Shown: positions 39,061 through 51,720 of the stretch, piece by piece | Position numbering within the stretch: the first letter of the stretch is position 1 | How the letters are laid out: each line of letters opens with the position of its first letter | Source: Cavia porcellus | Lineage: Eukaryota > Chordata > Mammalia > Rodentia > Caviidae | Length of the DNA stretch: 64,000 nucleotides | Assembly: GCF_034190915.1 (NCBI RefSeq) | Contig: NW_026947484.1 | Span: 78,067,982 to 78,131,981, forward strand | Direction: 5' to 3' | Notes under the pieces: generated by a model | Databases searched by the model: none | Told to the model about the DNA's origin: nothing | What the model saw: the letters and a program-made list of their open reading frames with translations, nothing else | Made by a program: the position numbers and the translations under genes

Positions 39061-40223
39061 ATTAAGAGTCAAAGAAATGGAAACAATATTCAATGTAGTG
39101 GGAATCCAGAAAACAACAGAAGTCACTATCCTAATTTCAGATACAGTGAATTTCAAGCCAAAATTTATCAGAAAAGACAACATGATTACACATTGGTTAA
39201 GGAAACAATTCAAGAGGAAGAGATACATAATTAGAAATGCATTCACCGAATACTGGCATACTCAATTTCATGAAACACAGTAGGGACATAATCAATCAGA
39301 AGAACACCAATACACACCCCACTATCACAAATGGATAGATCAACTAGACAAATACAAAAAATCAACAAAGAAATATCACAGTTGAACCCAATCTTCAAAT
39401 AAATGGGCTTAATATATATCCAAAGGGTGTTCCATCCAATAACAGCAACACATGGGACTTTCTCAGAGCACGTAGGACTGTCTCCAAGACAGAGCATGTA
39501 CTAGCCAGAAAGAAGGCTTAAGTAAATGTAATAAGAATTGCAATTATCCAATGAATATTATCAGATCAAACTGCAGTGAAATGACATCAATGGCAAAAAG
39601 CGCCACAGAAGTTGTGCAAACACAGGGAAAATAAAATCCTTCTTGAGTAACTAATAAGTGACAGATGAAATTAAAGAAGCAATTAGTTCTTATAATCAAG
39701 TCAAAATACCATTATAACCTACTAAACTTATGGAACACAAAGCAATTTTAAGAAAGAAGTTTATAGAAGTGAATTCCATAATAGGAATACAGACAGAACT
39801 CAAATAAATAACAATGATACACTTCAACATCCTAACTCAACATCCTAACTAGAAAACAAGAACAATCCAAACCCAAAACTAGTATGAGGAAGAAAATTAT
39901 AAAGATCAGGGCAAAAATTAATGAAATTGAGATGAAAAAAATTACAACCAATGGATCAAGAGCTAGCTCTTCAAAAGATTAAACAAAAGAGACAAATCTT
40001 CAGCTAATCTTACCAAAATAAGGAAATCCAAGACTCAAAGCTTTGCAATTAGCAATGAAATGAAAAAGGCAAAATTACAATGGATTCTTCTGAAATTCAG
40101 ATCAATAACTATTTGACAGCATGTACTCTAATAAAATGAAAAATTCAGAAGAAATGGATAAACTGAATACATATGAACTACCAAAGCTGAACTAAGGAAG
40201 ATATAAAAATCCTGAATAATCCA

Positions 40224-40475
40224 GTGCCAGACAATGAGGAAGTAAAAAAAAAGAAAAGAAAACTACCAAATATTCTTGCCCAGGTCCTAACAGATTTACT
40301 GCCAAATTCTACAAGAACTTTAGAGAAGACCCATTTCCCAAACATGGCAAACTTTTTAAATGAAATTGGAAAGGAAAAATTGTTTTCAAAGTCATTTTTG
40401 GAAGCAAGCATTACCTTGATTCCCAAACCAGAAAAGAACCCAACCAAAAAAGGGTACTACAGGCCAATTTCTTAA
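40224..40475 (+). pseudogene. L1 ORF2 reverse-transcriptase N-terminal relic (copy A)
   Basis: The translation contains EASITLIPKPEKNPTKKGYY followed by RPIS, the diagnostic opening of the L1 RT domain. Upstream, ILAQVLTDLLPNSTRTL is a decayed version of the preceding region. A stop follows RPIS directly, so this is a fragment of dead ORF2. Confidence 0.85.
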
Positions 40476-41814
40476 TGAATATAGATCTTATCCTCTATAT
40501 AACAAGCAGAATGATCATACACTATAACCAACTAGGAGTCAATTTAATACATGCAAATCCATAATGTAATATACTATATAAACAGAAGCAAAGACAAAAA
40601 TCACATGATTGTCTCAACAGATGCAGAAAAAGCATTTGAAAAAAATACAACATCCATTCATGATACAAATCTGAAATAAGTACTTAAGGTATTTGTCTCA
40701 AACTGATAACAGCCATTCATGACAAACCAATAGCCAACATCATACTAAATGGAAAGAAGCTGAAACCTTTCTATTATCATTACTCCTTTTTAGTATAGTT
40801 CTTGAAACATTAGCCTGAGCAATTAGATGAAAGAAAGAAATTAAAGGGATACAGATGGGAAAGGAAAGTTGAATTACCATTTTTGTAGATGACATAATCC
40901 TCTACATAGAAGACCCTCAAAACTCTGAAACTCCTAGAATAGCCAATTTCAGTAGCATAGCAAGATACAGTCAGCGCTCAAAAAATCATAAAATTCCTAC
41001 ACATCAATATGAAACTCACTAAGAGAGTAGTTAGGGAAAGCATACTTTTTAAAATAGAATTTTTCAAAGAATGAAACACTTAGCAATTAACCTGACCAAG
41101 GAAGTAAAAGACCTCTACAACAAAAATTGTAGTACTTTGAAAAGCAGTTGAAGAGGATGTCAGAAAATGGAAAGATACCTTCAGTTCCTGGACAGCCAGA
41201 ACCAAAATGGCCATACTCTTAAAACGTATACCAATTTAACGTAATCTCAATAAAAATACTAATAGCATTCCTTATTGAGCTAGGGAAAACAAACCTAAAA
41301 TTCATATAGGATTAGAAGAGACCTAGAAGAGAAAAAGCTCTTCTAGATGACAAGGACAAGGTGGAAGGCATCACATTCTGGACATCAAATTATGCTACAA
41401 ACCTACAGAAATTTTTAAAAAATGACATTGTTTTGGCCAAAAAAAAAAAAACCTACATAAAACAGATTCCACTGAACTGAAGATTCAGAAACAACTCCAG
41501 GCATACACTACTGTACAAAAATCTCTTTAACAAATTGTACTGGGAAAACTGGCTATCTACATGCTAAAATTAAATCTAGACTTCTCTTTTTCACCATGCA
41601 CTAAACTAAAATCAAAATAGTTCAAAGCCTAAATGTTAAAACAAAAGCACCTAATCTGCTGAAAACAAAATAGATAAAACTCTTGCAGACATATTAATTG
41701 GTGATTTCTTACTTTTTTATTGTAGTTCTGTATTACTTGTACCCTTACACTGTTTTGTTTTTTCTCTTTTTCCTTTTAAATAAAACAAAACAAAACAAAA
41801 AAAGAACTACAGTG

Positions 41815-42095
41815 TGTTGGAGTGATGATAGTTGAAATCCTTGTCTTGTATCTTATTTTAGAATGAAAGCTTTCAGTTTTTGACATGAAAATATGATATC
41901 AGCTATTGGTTTCTCATAATCACTTTTATCAGGTTGTGATAAAGACAATCTACTCCAATTTCTCTAGGGTCTTTTTTAAAAATAATGAATGGATAGTTTA
42001 CTTTGCCAAATTTTTTCCACATTTATTAAAATGCTCATGTGATTTCTGTCTTTGATTCTAATGATATAGTGATGTGAATTGCAAAACTGTATTTC
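41815..42095 (-). mobile_element. Inverted L1 ORF2 fragment
   Basis: The plus strand shows GTATCTTATTTTAGAATGAA, AGCTTTCAGTTTTTGACATG and AATGCTCATGTGATTTCTG. These are the reverse complement of the RT-region sequence found elsewhere in plus orientation (compare 40600-40800). It is either a 5' inversion by twin priming of a neighbouring L1 or a separate insertion. Confidence 0.7.
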
Positions 42096-42099
42096 AAAA

Positions 42100-43640
42100 T
42101 TAGTGGAAAAATTAAATACTTCCATCATAAAGAACAACTGAAAAAATTATGAGCACAAGACTACCTCTACAACATACTCTGAAGGATATTTTAGAAAGAG
42201 ATAATGAAGACCACAACTCCAAGAACACCACTAGAAAGAAGTTACCAGGAAAGCAAGCAATTACATAGAAAAGACAGACAGAAAGCAAAAGCAGGAAAGT
42301 AGTATGACAAGGATAAGCCAATGCATAGAAGCTATAGCTATCAGTGTAAATGGTTTCAGTTCACCAATCAAAAGAGACAGTCTGGTAGAATGGATCGAGA
42401 AACAAGTATGCAGCAACAATATGGTGCATACATGAAACACATTTAATTCCAAAATAAATTCATAGACTGAAAACCAAAGGCTGGAAAAAATACTCCATGA
42501 AATAGGAATCTGGAAACAACAGAGTTATATATTTTACTTACAGACAATGTGAATTTCAAGAGTGATTAAAAGAGATGAAAAAGTTCACTACATACTTGCT
42601 CACGATGTAGGCAAAGACTATAAACAGAACTACAGATGCACAAGAGATAATATTAAAATCAATAAATGGGATCACATCAAATTAAAATGCTTCTGCACAG
42701 CAAAGGGAACCAACAAAAGAATGAAAACAACTTATAGTTTGGGGAAAAAATTTGGGCAGCCACTCCACAAAGGACTAATATCTAAAATATACAAAGAACT
42801 AAAAAAAAAATTAGCCCCTCCTCCCAATTTTAAGGCTTAATTTTGAAAATGGACATCTGGAATGAAGAGGCACTTCCCAGATAAAGTACAACTAACCAAG
42901 AAAAACATGAAAAAATGTTCAATATCACTGGCCATTCAAGAAATACATATTAAAACAACACTGAAATTTCTTCGCCAGAAAGAATGGCTGTCATCAAGAA
43001 ATAAACTAATAACAAATGCTACAAAGACTATAAATGAAAAAGTAACCTTTCTTTACTGTTGAGAGTATAAAATAACAGAATCACTATGGAAATGTTTGTG
43101 GAGATTCCTCAAACAACTAAGAATAATAATTCTATCGGATTTATGTATTTCCCTTCTAGGTATCCTCCTAAAAGAGTTACCATATCAGAGTGATGCATAC
43201 ATATCCATGTTTATAACAGCACAGTTCATGACAACTAAATTTTTGAAGCAATCTATATATTGACTGATAGATAAATGGATAACAAGTTTTATTTAAGTAC
43301 AATCAAGTACTACTTTGTCATAAATAAAGATAACCATGAACCATTTGTAAGAAAATGGATGCACTTTTAGACCATAATGCTAACAGAAGTAAATTGGACA
43401 CACAATCTTCAATATTGCTCATTTTTCTTATCTAAGAAGCTCAGTCTATAAGGAAAATATAGAATAAAAGACAGACAAGAGAAAAATGTTATTGGAAGCC
43501 AGAATGAATAATGTATCTAAATCTGTCCCTTGATTTAGTATAACTGTCTTTTGTGTTTTTTGTCCTATTAGTCTGGTTGTTAATCTATATGCATGACATT
43601 AACTAAGGACTCATAAAATAATTGAATCTGATGCTAGCAA
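42100..43640 (+). mobile_element. L1 fragment with internal deletion
   Basis: 42100-42555 matches the ORF1-ORF2 junction and start of ORF2 (TCAGTTCACCAATCAAAAG). At about 42560 it jumps to the ORF2 C-terminal part (ATAAATGGGATCACATCAAA, TTAAAATGCTTCTGCACAG) and runs on into 3' sequence (CCTCCTAAAAGAGTTACCA). Frame relics such as INKWDHIKLKCFCTAKGTNK at 42562-42840 are of L1 ORF2 type. Confidence 0.75.
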
Positions 43641-45322
43641 AAAAATAAATAAAAAATAAAACAGATGTGGAGGGTCATGGACAAAGATAGAGGAGTGGTA
43701 AGCAACAGAGAAAGAGCCTCTCTGAGGGTCACTCATTCAGATGCTCGAATGTAGCAATATGAGGAAGACAAGAAGGAAGAAAGTGAGTTCCCTGGACCCA
43801 GGAAGGATCTGAAGCATGAACTGAAGTCCATGGACAGAGTGAAGAGAGAAACTTCAACAAAGAAGCAGGAGGTACTTAGCAGTGCCTTCTCCCTGAGATG
43901 GGACTCACTGCACAAGAGGAGAAGTTCAAACTAGTGGACACTTAGTGACAGCTGGCAACCCCAGAGGTCTTCATGGAGAGACACAGCAGTGCAGGGGCAG
44001 AGTGGGGATGAAGGACTGTACTGCCTGGCAGTGAGTGCTGAGGGCTCAGTTATCTGCACAAGAAAGAAATTGGCTGGGAACCATCTAGGAGAGGGGCTGA
44101 CTGAGCTCAGAACTCAGAACTGTTGTCAGCTCCATCTAGCAGCTCCCAGAAGCTAACAGAAGGTGCATGGGTGGCTGCAAGCTGACAGTGTCTGGTCTCA
44201 GCCAGAAAATGCAGGCTCACTGAGACTATCCACCACCCTGCTGAAAAGATACTGCCGGCTTTCCAGGATAGACCAATACAGATTGGGACTATGTCTCCAC
44301 ATGTTGTCTACCAGAGACAGCAAAGACAAACCTGGAAGTGGACTTTCCCCCCCCCCCCTTTTTTTTTTTTTTTTTTTGTAGTTATTGTGGTGTTTATTTA
44401 GTTTGTTTATGTGGGGTTTTTTTCTCTTTCATGGTTTGATCTTGTTTTCATGAATGTAAACATGGTTTCCAGCCTCTTTGTGATTGTGGTTCTGTTCTGT
44501 TCTTTCTACCTTTCTACCTCTTCCTTCTCTCTTTCCCTCCAGTTTTTAGAGCAGTTTTCCAAAGTTATCATGTCCTCCTTTGGTCTTCCAACCTGATTTC
44601 TAATCCTTCTTCTTTATTTTTTACTTAATCCATTTTAGATTGTAACTCCTGAGGGCAAAATTGAAATATGAAGGACTTCTATACTGCATATAATTTTTTG
44701 CTTTTAGATTTTGTTATACAACCACAAATCTAGTTCATACAATTAAAAGTAAAAAATTAATGTTTAGCTCAATTTGTCATTTTCTAGGCTGTGTTTGATG
44801 CAATTGATACCACTGTATCCAAAAGTGACATAATTGTTCTAAGACAGCTATTCTGCTTGGTATTTCAAAATTGAGATTGACTCAGGGTTGCAGAAAATAC
44901 TGTGGCACAGTGCCAGAGAACCAGGGACTGGGCCAAACAAGCAGTAACTTTCCATCTCCAACAAATTGAAGAGATAAGACCTTGCAACAGACTCCAAACC
45001 CCAAAACCAGATACACCAGTAAGATAACCTCTAAGAAGTAGTCATTACCTAATGCTTCTAAATACTAACAATAAAGCAACCCACCATAGACAATTTATAA
45101 GCATCACCCCTAGAATTAAAGTTTAAAAAGAAAAGAAAATGAGAAGACATTTAAACAAGATCCAACCTCAGACATCCATTTCACCAAAGGCAAACCCAGG
45201 AGGGAAATGAGGTGGCCCAATCTGAAAGCCTCCCATCTGGTATCTCTGAAGTAACAACAAAGCAATTGAATGAAGCTGTGGGAAAAATCAAATCAGAAGT
45301 AATTTCTTAGATAAGTACAGAG

Positions 45323-45757
45323 ATGGTGTCCACAACGAAGACCATGCTTAGTGATGCTAGAACAGATACAGACAGAAAAATAGATGAGTTGAAGAAAATT
45401 ATGGAAGCCTTGAATGCTCAGTATAGGAAAGAAATGAAATTCATAAGTCAAATTCAAACAGATATCCAGGAAAATAAAAATTCCATAGAAAGTATTTGTA
45501 GCAGATTAAGCCAATGTAAAGACAGGATCTCAGATATAGAAGACAGGATTATGGTTAGTGATCACGAAAAAAAAAATGATTTCTCAAAAATAGCAAGGGA
45601 CCAGGAGAAATCAATCCAACAGTTGCTAGATGAGGCAAAGAAGAATAGTTTAAGATTCACTGGCATCAATGAAAAAGCAAGAGATAGCAAAATGTTTATA
45701 AAAAATAACTATTTACAGATGTTATTGCAGAAAACACCTCTGGGCAGAGAGAAATAA
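45323..45757 (+). pseudogene. L1 ORF1 N-terminal and coiled-coil relic (copy B)
   Basis: A 144-codon open frame. Heptad-rich sequence (DRKIDELKKIMEAL, CKDRISDIEDRI) is followed by EKSIQQLLDEAKKNSLRFTG, the usual coiled coil then RNA-binding start of L1 ORF1p (EKxIQEL.D..KRSN.R..G). After its stop the C-terminal domain continues in broken form (about 45900-46080, with ADFS and KNLQPR-like residues). ORF1p is an RNA chaperone for L1; this copy is truncated and dead. Confidence 0.8.
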
Positions 45758-47325
45758 TTTGACATAGAGATAAGTGAGGCATATAAACTCCAGTTAGTCA
45801 TGATAGAAACAGAACTACAGCCAGGTATATCACAGTCAAGATTCCAAAAATTCAACACAAGAACAGAATCTGAAAAGCTGTTAAGGTAAAGAAACAAATT
45901 ACCTATAAATGAAAGCCCATCAGAATCACAGCTGACTTCTCAGTACAAATCATCAAGTCAAAGAGAGTTTGTAGAGAAGTATTTCAAGTTCTAAAGGAAA
46001 AAAACCTTCAACCCAGACTGATATATCCCACAAAACTGTCTTTCAAAACTGGAGAAGACACGAGATACTTCCATGAATGACAAAGAACATATGAAGAAAT
46101 TTATGACCACCAAGCCGGCACTCCAAAATGGTTTGAACGATGTTCTAGAAAGAGATAATAAGTATTAAATTCTATGAGCCCCAATAGAAGGATCTATCAG
46201 GCAAGGCAAACAATTAATCAGAAGGATCTGAACAAAGGAAGGAAAGACAACAGCAGGAAAATAAACTGAGTAGGATAAGTCAAAATATAGGTCTCAATTC
46301 ACCAGTCAAAAGACACAGACTGACAGATTGGATGAAGAGCAAGATCCAACAATATACTGCATAGATTTAATTCAAAAAGAAACTGATACACTGTTAGTCA
46401 TGGATGCAAAACAATACTCTATTCAACAGGAACCCAGAAAAAAGCAGATATAGCTATTTTATTTGCAAAGTTATTTTAAGCCAAGACTGATTAAGAGAGA
46501 GAAAGAAGGCCACTACATCCCAGTAAAGGGAACAGTCTAAGAAGAAGAAATAACAATGATAAATGTATATATGCAACAAATACAGGTGTACCCGACTATA
46601 TAAAACATGAAAAATCAAATAAGCATTAACACAGTTGTGTCAGGAGACCTCACTACATCACTACCACAGAAAGATCAACTAGACAAAAAAATCAACAATG
46701 AAATAGAGAACTGAATCAAACATTTGAACAAATGGACTTAGTAGATATGTCTACAAAGTGTTCCACATCACAACATCAGAATACACCTTCTTTTGAGCTG
46801 CACACAGGACATTCCCCTAAATAGAGCACAGTAGCTCATTAGAAATGCTTAAGTAAATGTAAAGGAATTGCAATTATCCCATGCATACTATCAGATCATA
46901 GTGCAATGAAATTGGAAAGCAATGGCAAAAGAATCACATGGAAATTAAATAGCATGTTCCTGATCAACCAGTGGGTCACAGATGAATTAAGTTATTAGAC
47001 AGTTTTTACAACTGAATCATAACAATACAATGTACCAGCATTTGTGGGACACAGCACAAGCAGTCCTAAGAGGGAAATTTATAGCAGTAAATATCCATAT
47101 CATGAAAACACAGCAAGTACAAATAAACAACTTAATGTCGAACCTCAAACTTCCAAAAAAATAAGAACAGGCTTTTAAAAACCTTCACATGAGGGAGGAA
47201 ATTATAAACAGCAGAGCAGAAATGAATACACTGGAGAGTAAAAAAAATACAAAGTATCAATGAATTGCAGAGTTGGTTCTTTGAATGATTAAATAAAATT
47301 GACAAACCCTTATCCAACCTTAAAT

Positions 47326-47472
47326 AAAAGGAAAGAGGCTGGTCCGAGTGCAGTGGTGTTTATAATTAATTGATCACAACCAGTTACAGATTTCTTTGTT
47401 CCTTCTCCACTCCCACTGCTTCACTTGACTAGCCTAAAAATAAAAAAAAAAAAAAAAAAAAAAAAGGAAAGA
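47326..47472 (+). pseudogene. Y3 RNA (RNY3) retropseudogene with target-site duplication
   Basis: 47337-47435 matches vertebrate Y3 RNA as I recall it, from GGCTGGTCCGAGTGCAGTGG through ATTGATCACAACCAGTTACA to TTCACTTGACTAGCCT. I see only two differences (both C to T, near 47363 and 47366). The terminal T run is replaced by an A-rich tail (47436-47461). AAAAGGAAAGA flanks it exactly at 47326-47336 and 47462-47472. Y RNAs bind Ro60. The A-tail and duplication mark an L1-mobilised processed copy, so expression is unlikely. The host site is L1 copy B. Confidence 0.93.
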
Positions 47473-50400
47473 AAAGGCTCAAATCCAAGCAATTAGGAAT
47501 GAAGAGGATGAAATCACAATGGACCCTACAGTAATCTAAAAAATCATCTATATCTATTTTGAAAACTTATATTCTAATAAGATGGAAAATGCATAAGAAA
47601 TAGAGTAATTCCTAGATGTATATGAATCACCAAAGCTGAATAAAAAAAGATATAAAAATCCTAAATAAACCAATATGAGCCATTGAAATGAAAGATGTAA
47701 TTAAAAACCCATCAACAAAGAAAAGCCCAGGTCCTACTGGATTATTTGCTAATTCTACAAGAAATTTAGAGAAAACTAACACCCCTACTTCTCAAACTCT
47801 TCAATGAAATTGAAAGGGAAGTAACACTCCCAAATCCTGTAAACAAGTGTAACTCTGAAATCAAAATTGGAGAAGGACCCAACTAAGAATTATAGAAAAA
47901 TCTCCCTAATGAACATAAGTGCAAAAATCCTCAATAAGATACTGGCAAACAGAATGCAGCAAATCACCAAGAAGATTATACACCAGGAGCAACTGTGATT
48001 CATCACAGGGAACCAGGAATGATACAACATATGCAAATCAATAAATGTGATACACCATATTGACAAAATCAAGGACAAAACCACATGATCAACTCACTAG
48101 AGTCAGAGAAAGCTTTTGACAAAGTCCACCATCCATTCATAATAAAAAAAAAGACCTACAGAAAATTGGAATAGATGGTCATGTCAATATGATAAAAGTC
48201 ATCTATGATAAACCGACAGCCAGCATCATATTAAATGGACAAAAACTGAAAAAATTCTCTCTAAAATCAGGAACAAGACACCAAAGTCCACTGTCTCTAC
48301 TCTTATTCAACAGCTCTGAAAATTTCAACCAGGTCAATTAGAGAAAGAAAGGAAATAAGGGTATGATAGGAAGAAGTTAAATTATCATTATTTTCAGATG
48401 TCATGGTAATCTACATAGAAGACTCCAAAAACTCCACTAAAAAAAACTTCTGGATTTAATAAACAAACTCAGTAGCATAGCTGGATACAGTCAACACTTA
48501 AAAATCATTAACTTTCTTATATACAAATAATGAACTCAGTGAGAGAGAAATTAGGGAAACACCTTTCATAATATCATCCAAGAAAATGAAATACTTAGGA
48601 CTAAATCTAACAAATGATGTAAAAGAGCTCTACATTGGAAACTACAGTACTCTGAAAAGGGAGATTGAAGAGGTTACCTGAAAATTGAAAGACATCCCTT
48701 GCTCTTGAGTAGGAAAAACCAATATAGTGAAAATGGCCAGACTTCCAAAACTCACACAATTTAATGCAAATCTGGCCAAAATTCCAATAGCATATCTCAC
48801 AGAATCCGAGAAAACAATCCTAAAATTCATTTGTACCCAGTAGAGACCTAGAATAGCAAAGACAATTCAGGGCAGCAAAGGCAAGGCAAGGAGCATTACA
48901 ATCCCTGACTTGAAATTCTACCTCAAAACTACTATAACAAAAATGATGTAGTACTGAAAAGACAAACAAACAAACAAACAAACTCAAAGATCAATGGAAC
49001 AGACAAGAGACAGAAACAACTCCAGGCACACTAAGCCACCTTGTCTTTGACAAAGTTGCTAGACACATTTATTGGAAGAACAATAGTCTCTTTAATAAAT
49101 GATTGCGAAAAAACTTGTTCTGCTCACACTGAAGATTAAAATTGGATCCATATCTTTCCCCATGTACTTAATTAAATTCAAAATGGGTCAAAAATCTAAA
49201 TTTTAAAACAGAAACATTAAACCTACCAGAAGATAGAATAGGTATAACTTTTGAACACATTGATGTAGTCAATGACTTTATGAATAAAACCCTGATCACA
49301 AAGGAACTATCACAATGAATCAAAAACTAGGATCTCATCTTACTAAAATCTTCCACACAGAAAGTGAAACCACCAACAGAGTAAAGAGACAATCCACAAA
49401 AAGACAGCCCACAAAAAAGTATATTTCCCACCAGTTCCTCAGACAAAGTTTTACTATCAAGAATATAGAACTCAAAAAAAAAAAAAAAAATAGACCTCCA
49501 AAATTTAAAGACCCAATCCAAACAAGGGCATCTGAGAGAAACACACAATTCTCAGATGAATTAATATAAGCAGCACATAAATATATGAAATGTTCAACAT
49601 TACTGATCATTTGAGAGATACAAAATAAAACAACACTGAAATTCCTTTTCACCTTAGAAAAAATGGCTATCATCAAGAAATCAACTGATAATGAATGCTG
49701 GAGGGCTGTGAGGAAACAGGAACCCTTTTCCACTGTTAATAGGAATGTAGATTGGTGCATTTACTCTGGAAATTAGTGTGGAGATTCCTCAAAAAACACG
49801 ATTGGAGTTCCCATTTCACCCAGCTATTCCTCTTCCCAGAAAAACTGAAAACATTGTACGGCAGCACTATGTGTGCACCCATATTTACAGTGGTGATAGC
49901 TAGTTTTTGGAAGCAATGCAATGCAAATGCCCATTTACTGAGGAATGGAATAAAGATGTGGTCTTTTTATACAACAGAGTACTACTCAGTCATAATGATA
50001 AACTGGAGACTTTTGTAGGTAAATGAATGCAATTTGAGATGATACTCATAAGTGAAATAAACAGGACACACGTGTGTTGTAAACATTGCACTGGTTCCCT
50101 AGTGTGAGAAGTTGAAAGAATAAATAAGATACAAAATGTACAATAGTTAAAGTAAAATGGGGAGAAACTCAAAAGAAGGGGAGGAAGGGAAATGACAAAG
50201 GGGAAAAAAAGACAGTTATACTACTAATTTCTCTTAGCTCATTGAAAACTGAGGTTTTTATTAATATTGTTTGGACAATTAAATGCCAATATCTTATACT
50301 CTGAGTAACTAATTTAAGATAATGCAACTCAATATATTAACCATTGTTATTCTCTTAATATCGTGTTTTGAAATTTTATTTTTCATTCTCTCTAAAATAA

Positions 50401-50519
50401 AAAAGGAAAAAAGTGTTTTCAGGTATGGGGGAAAGGAAAGAACTGTGATATGTTATGTGCATGTACCAAATCCTTGTTATTAATGTAATCATTATATACT
50501 ATAAACATTCACTTATAAA

Positions 50520-51175
50520 AACTATAATTAAAAACTTAAAAACCTCAAAACATTAATGCAAAGTGGATTAAAGTCTTACATTTAAGTCCCAAAGCTATGA
50601 AACTACCAGAGGAAAACAGAAAAACTTCATGACTTTGATCGAAATAAAAGATAATTTGGGATAAGACCACAAAAGTGTAAGCAATGAAAGCAAAAATAAA
50701 TGGAATTGCATTTGTTGCAATCCAAAAAGCAGAGTAAAGTGAAGAAAAAACCTACAGAATGAGTGCATATATCGGGAAACAATATATTTGAAAGGGCTTA
50801 ATACAAAAAATATGTAAGGAAATCAAGCAACTCGGTGACAAATAAAAACAGCCCAGAACTGAAAGCATCATACCACAGTGATATATGTGCACCCATGTTT
50901 ATAGCAGCACAATTTGTAATAGCCAGATCTTGGAAACAACCTAAGTGTCCATCAACTGAGGAATGGATAAAAATGTTGTGGTATTTTTATACAATGGAGG
51001 ACTACTCAGCTATAAAGAATGATCACATTGAGATATGTATAAATAAGTGGGCACAGCTTGAGACTATACTCATAAGTGAAATAAATCAAACTCACATATA
51101 TAAATACCAAATAGTTTCCCTATTGTAAGAAATGATAAGAATACATAAAACTATGTGGTAATCATGATTCCCCAT
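50520..51175 (+). mobile_element. L1 ORF2 C-terminal fragment
   Basis: Starts near AACATTAATGCAAAGTGG and ends at ATTGTAAGAAATGATAAG. The frame 50835-51128 reads WKQPKCPSTEEWIKMLWYFY followed by TMEDYSAIKND, the cysteine-proximal end of L1 ORF2p. It belongs to a 5'-truncated L1 whose 3'UTR follows. Confidence 0.8.
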
Positions 51176-51720
51176 TATATTGTTTTGAAGCCTTATAATG
51201 TTTTCACTAATTAATTGGAATGGTTTTATTCTGGGGTGTTTGATTTTATTGTCTGTGATGGTATGAACAGTTATTTTGAAGAAAACAAGACGTTATAATA
51301 GCTAGTACTGATTTAATATCAGCTTGTTTTGAAGCCCCATCAAGCTTTTGTTCTGTCTCCATTGGTTTTATCATGTTGTATCTTATTGAATTTTATTATA
51401 TGTGATAGTATAAAAAATTCTTTTTATAGTCAAGGAGATAATATAGAAACCATTGTTCATTTTCTGTTGTTTGGTTCTAAATACCTTGTAATACTTTTAC
51501 CCTCTTAAATGGTTTTACACTGTCTTGTTATGTTCGATAGTATATAAAGGCATACTCAAATATTTCAAAAGAGACACTATGGTAACTACTACTATGTCGG
51601 GTTATCCTGTGGTGAAACACTATGTTGCTTAAATTGTTCTATTTTGACCTATGTTGTTATGTTCTATTTCATCTTAATCTCCCCCTTTATATATATTTTT
51701 TAAATAAAAAAAATAAAAAC
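51175..51720 (+). repeat. L1 3'UTR with three tandem modules
   Basis: Three diverged modules with an ATTATGGTAACYATTGTTG-like core start near 51266, 51408 and 51537, at a spacing of roughly 130-142 bp. Each is preceded by TTGT..TATT..AT-rich sequence and a TAGTATA motif. The element ends in AAATAAAAAAAATAAAAAC. The same modules occur at 38745, 38884 and 53551. Confidence 0.65.

Larger units (their letters stand above)
35470..41800 (+). mobile_element. LINE-1 copy A, near full length, decayed
   Basis: The order is a 5'UTR-like region (35470-37260, including a long T-rich part), ORF1 relic (about 37290-38320), ORF2 relic (about 38440-38533 and 39052-41690), and a short 3' end with an A-rich tail (41694-41800). 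Many stops and frameshifts are present. The RT catalytic motif reads FVDD (near 40888; FADD is usual), so both Asp remain but the frame does not. Two later insertions interrupt it: an ID SINE (37979-38101) and a 509-bp truncated L1 3' end (38543-39051). Confidence 0.75.
43640..50520 (+). mobile_element. LINE-1 copy B, near full length, decayed
   Basis: 5'UTR about 43640-44350 (GC-richer), then a T-rich stretch. ORF1 relic 45320-46130; ORF2 relic about 46280-49700; 3' part to about 50520. ORF1 keeps a long coiled-coil frame; ORF2 has many stops. In the RT region the catalytic motif reads FSDV (near 48390) instead of FADD, so one catalytic Asp is lost. A Y3 RNA retrocopy is inserted at 47326-47472. 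A (CAAA)n run lies at about 48963-48982. Confidence 0.75.

Noticed and set aside
39835..39860. Short repeated CATCCTAACT units as a possible CRISPR-like or satellite repeat
   Set aside because: Only two adjacent copies in L1 sequence; slippage explains it. No CRISPR-like array exists anywhere in this eukaryotic window.
47337..47435. Functional Y3 RNA gene
   Set aside because: No T-run terminator; an A-tail and exact flanking duplications show a retrocopy inside L1.
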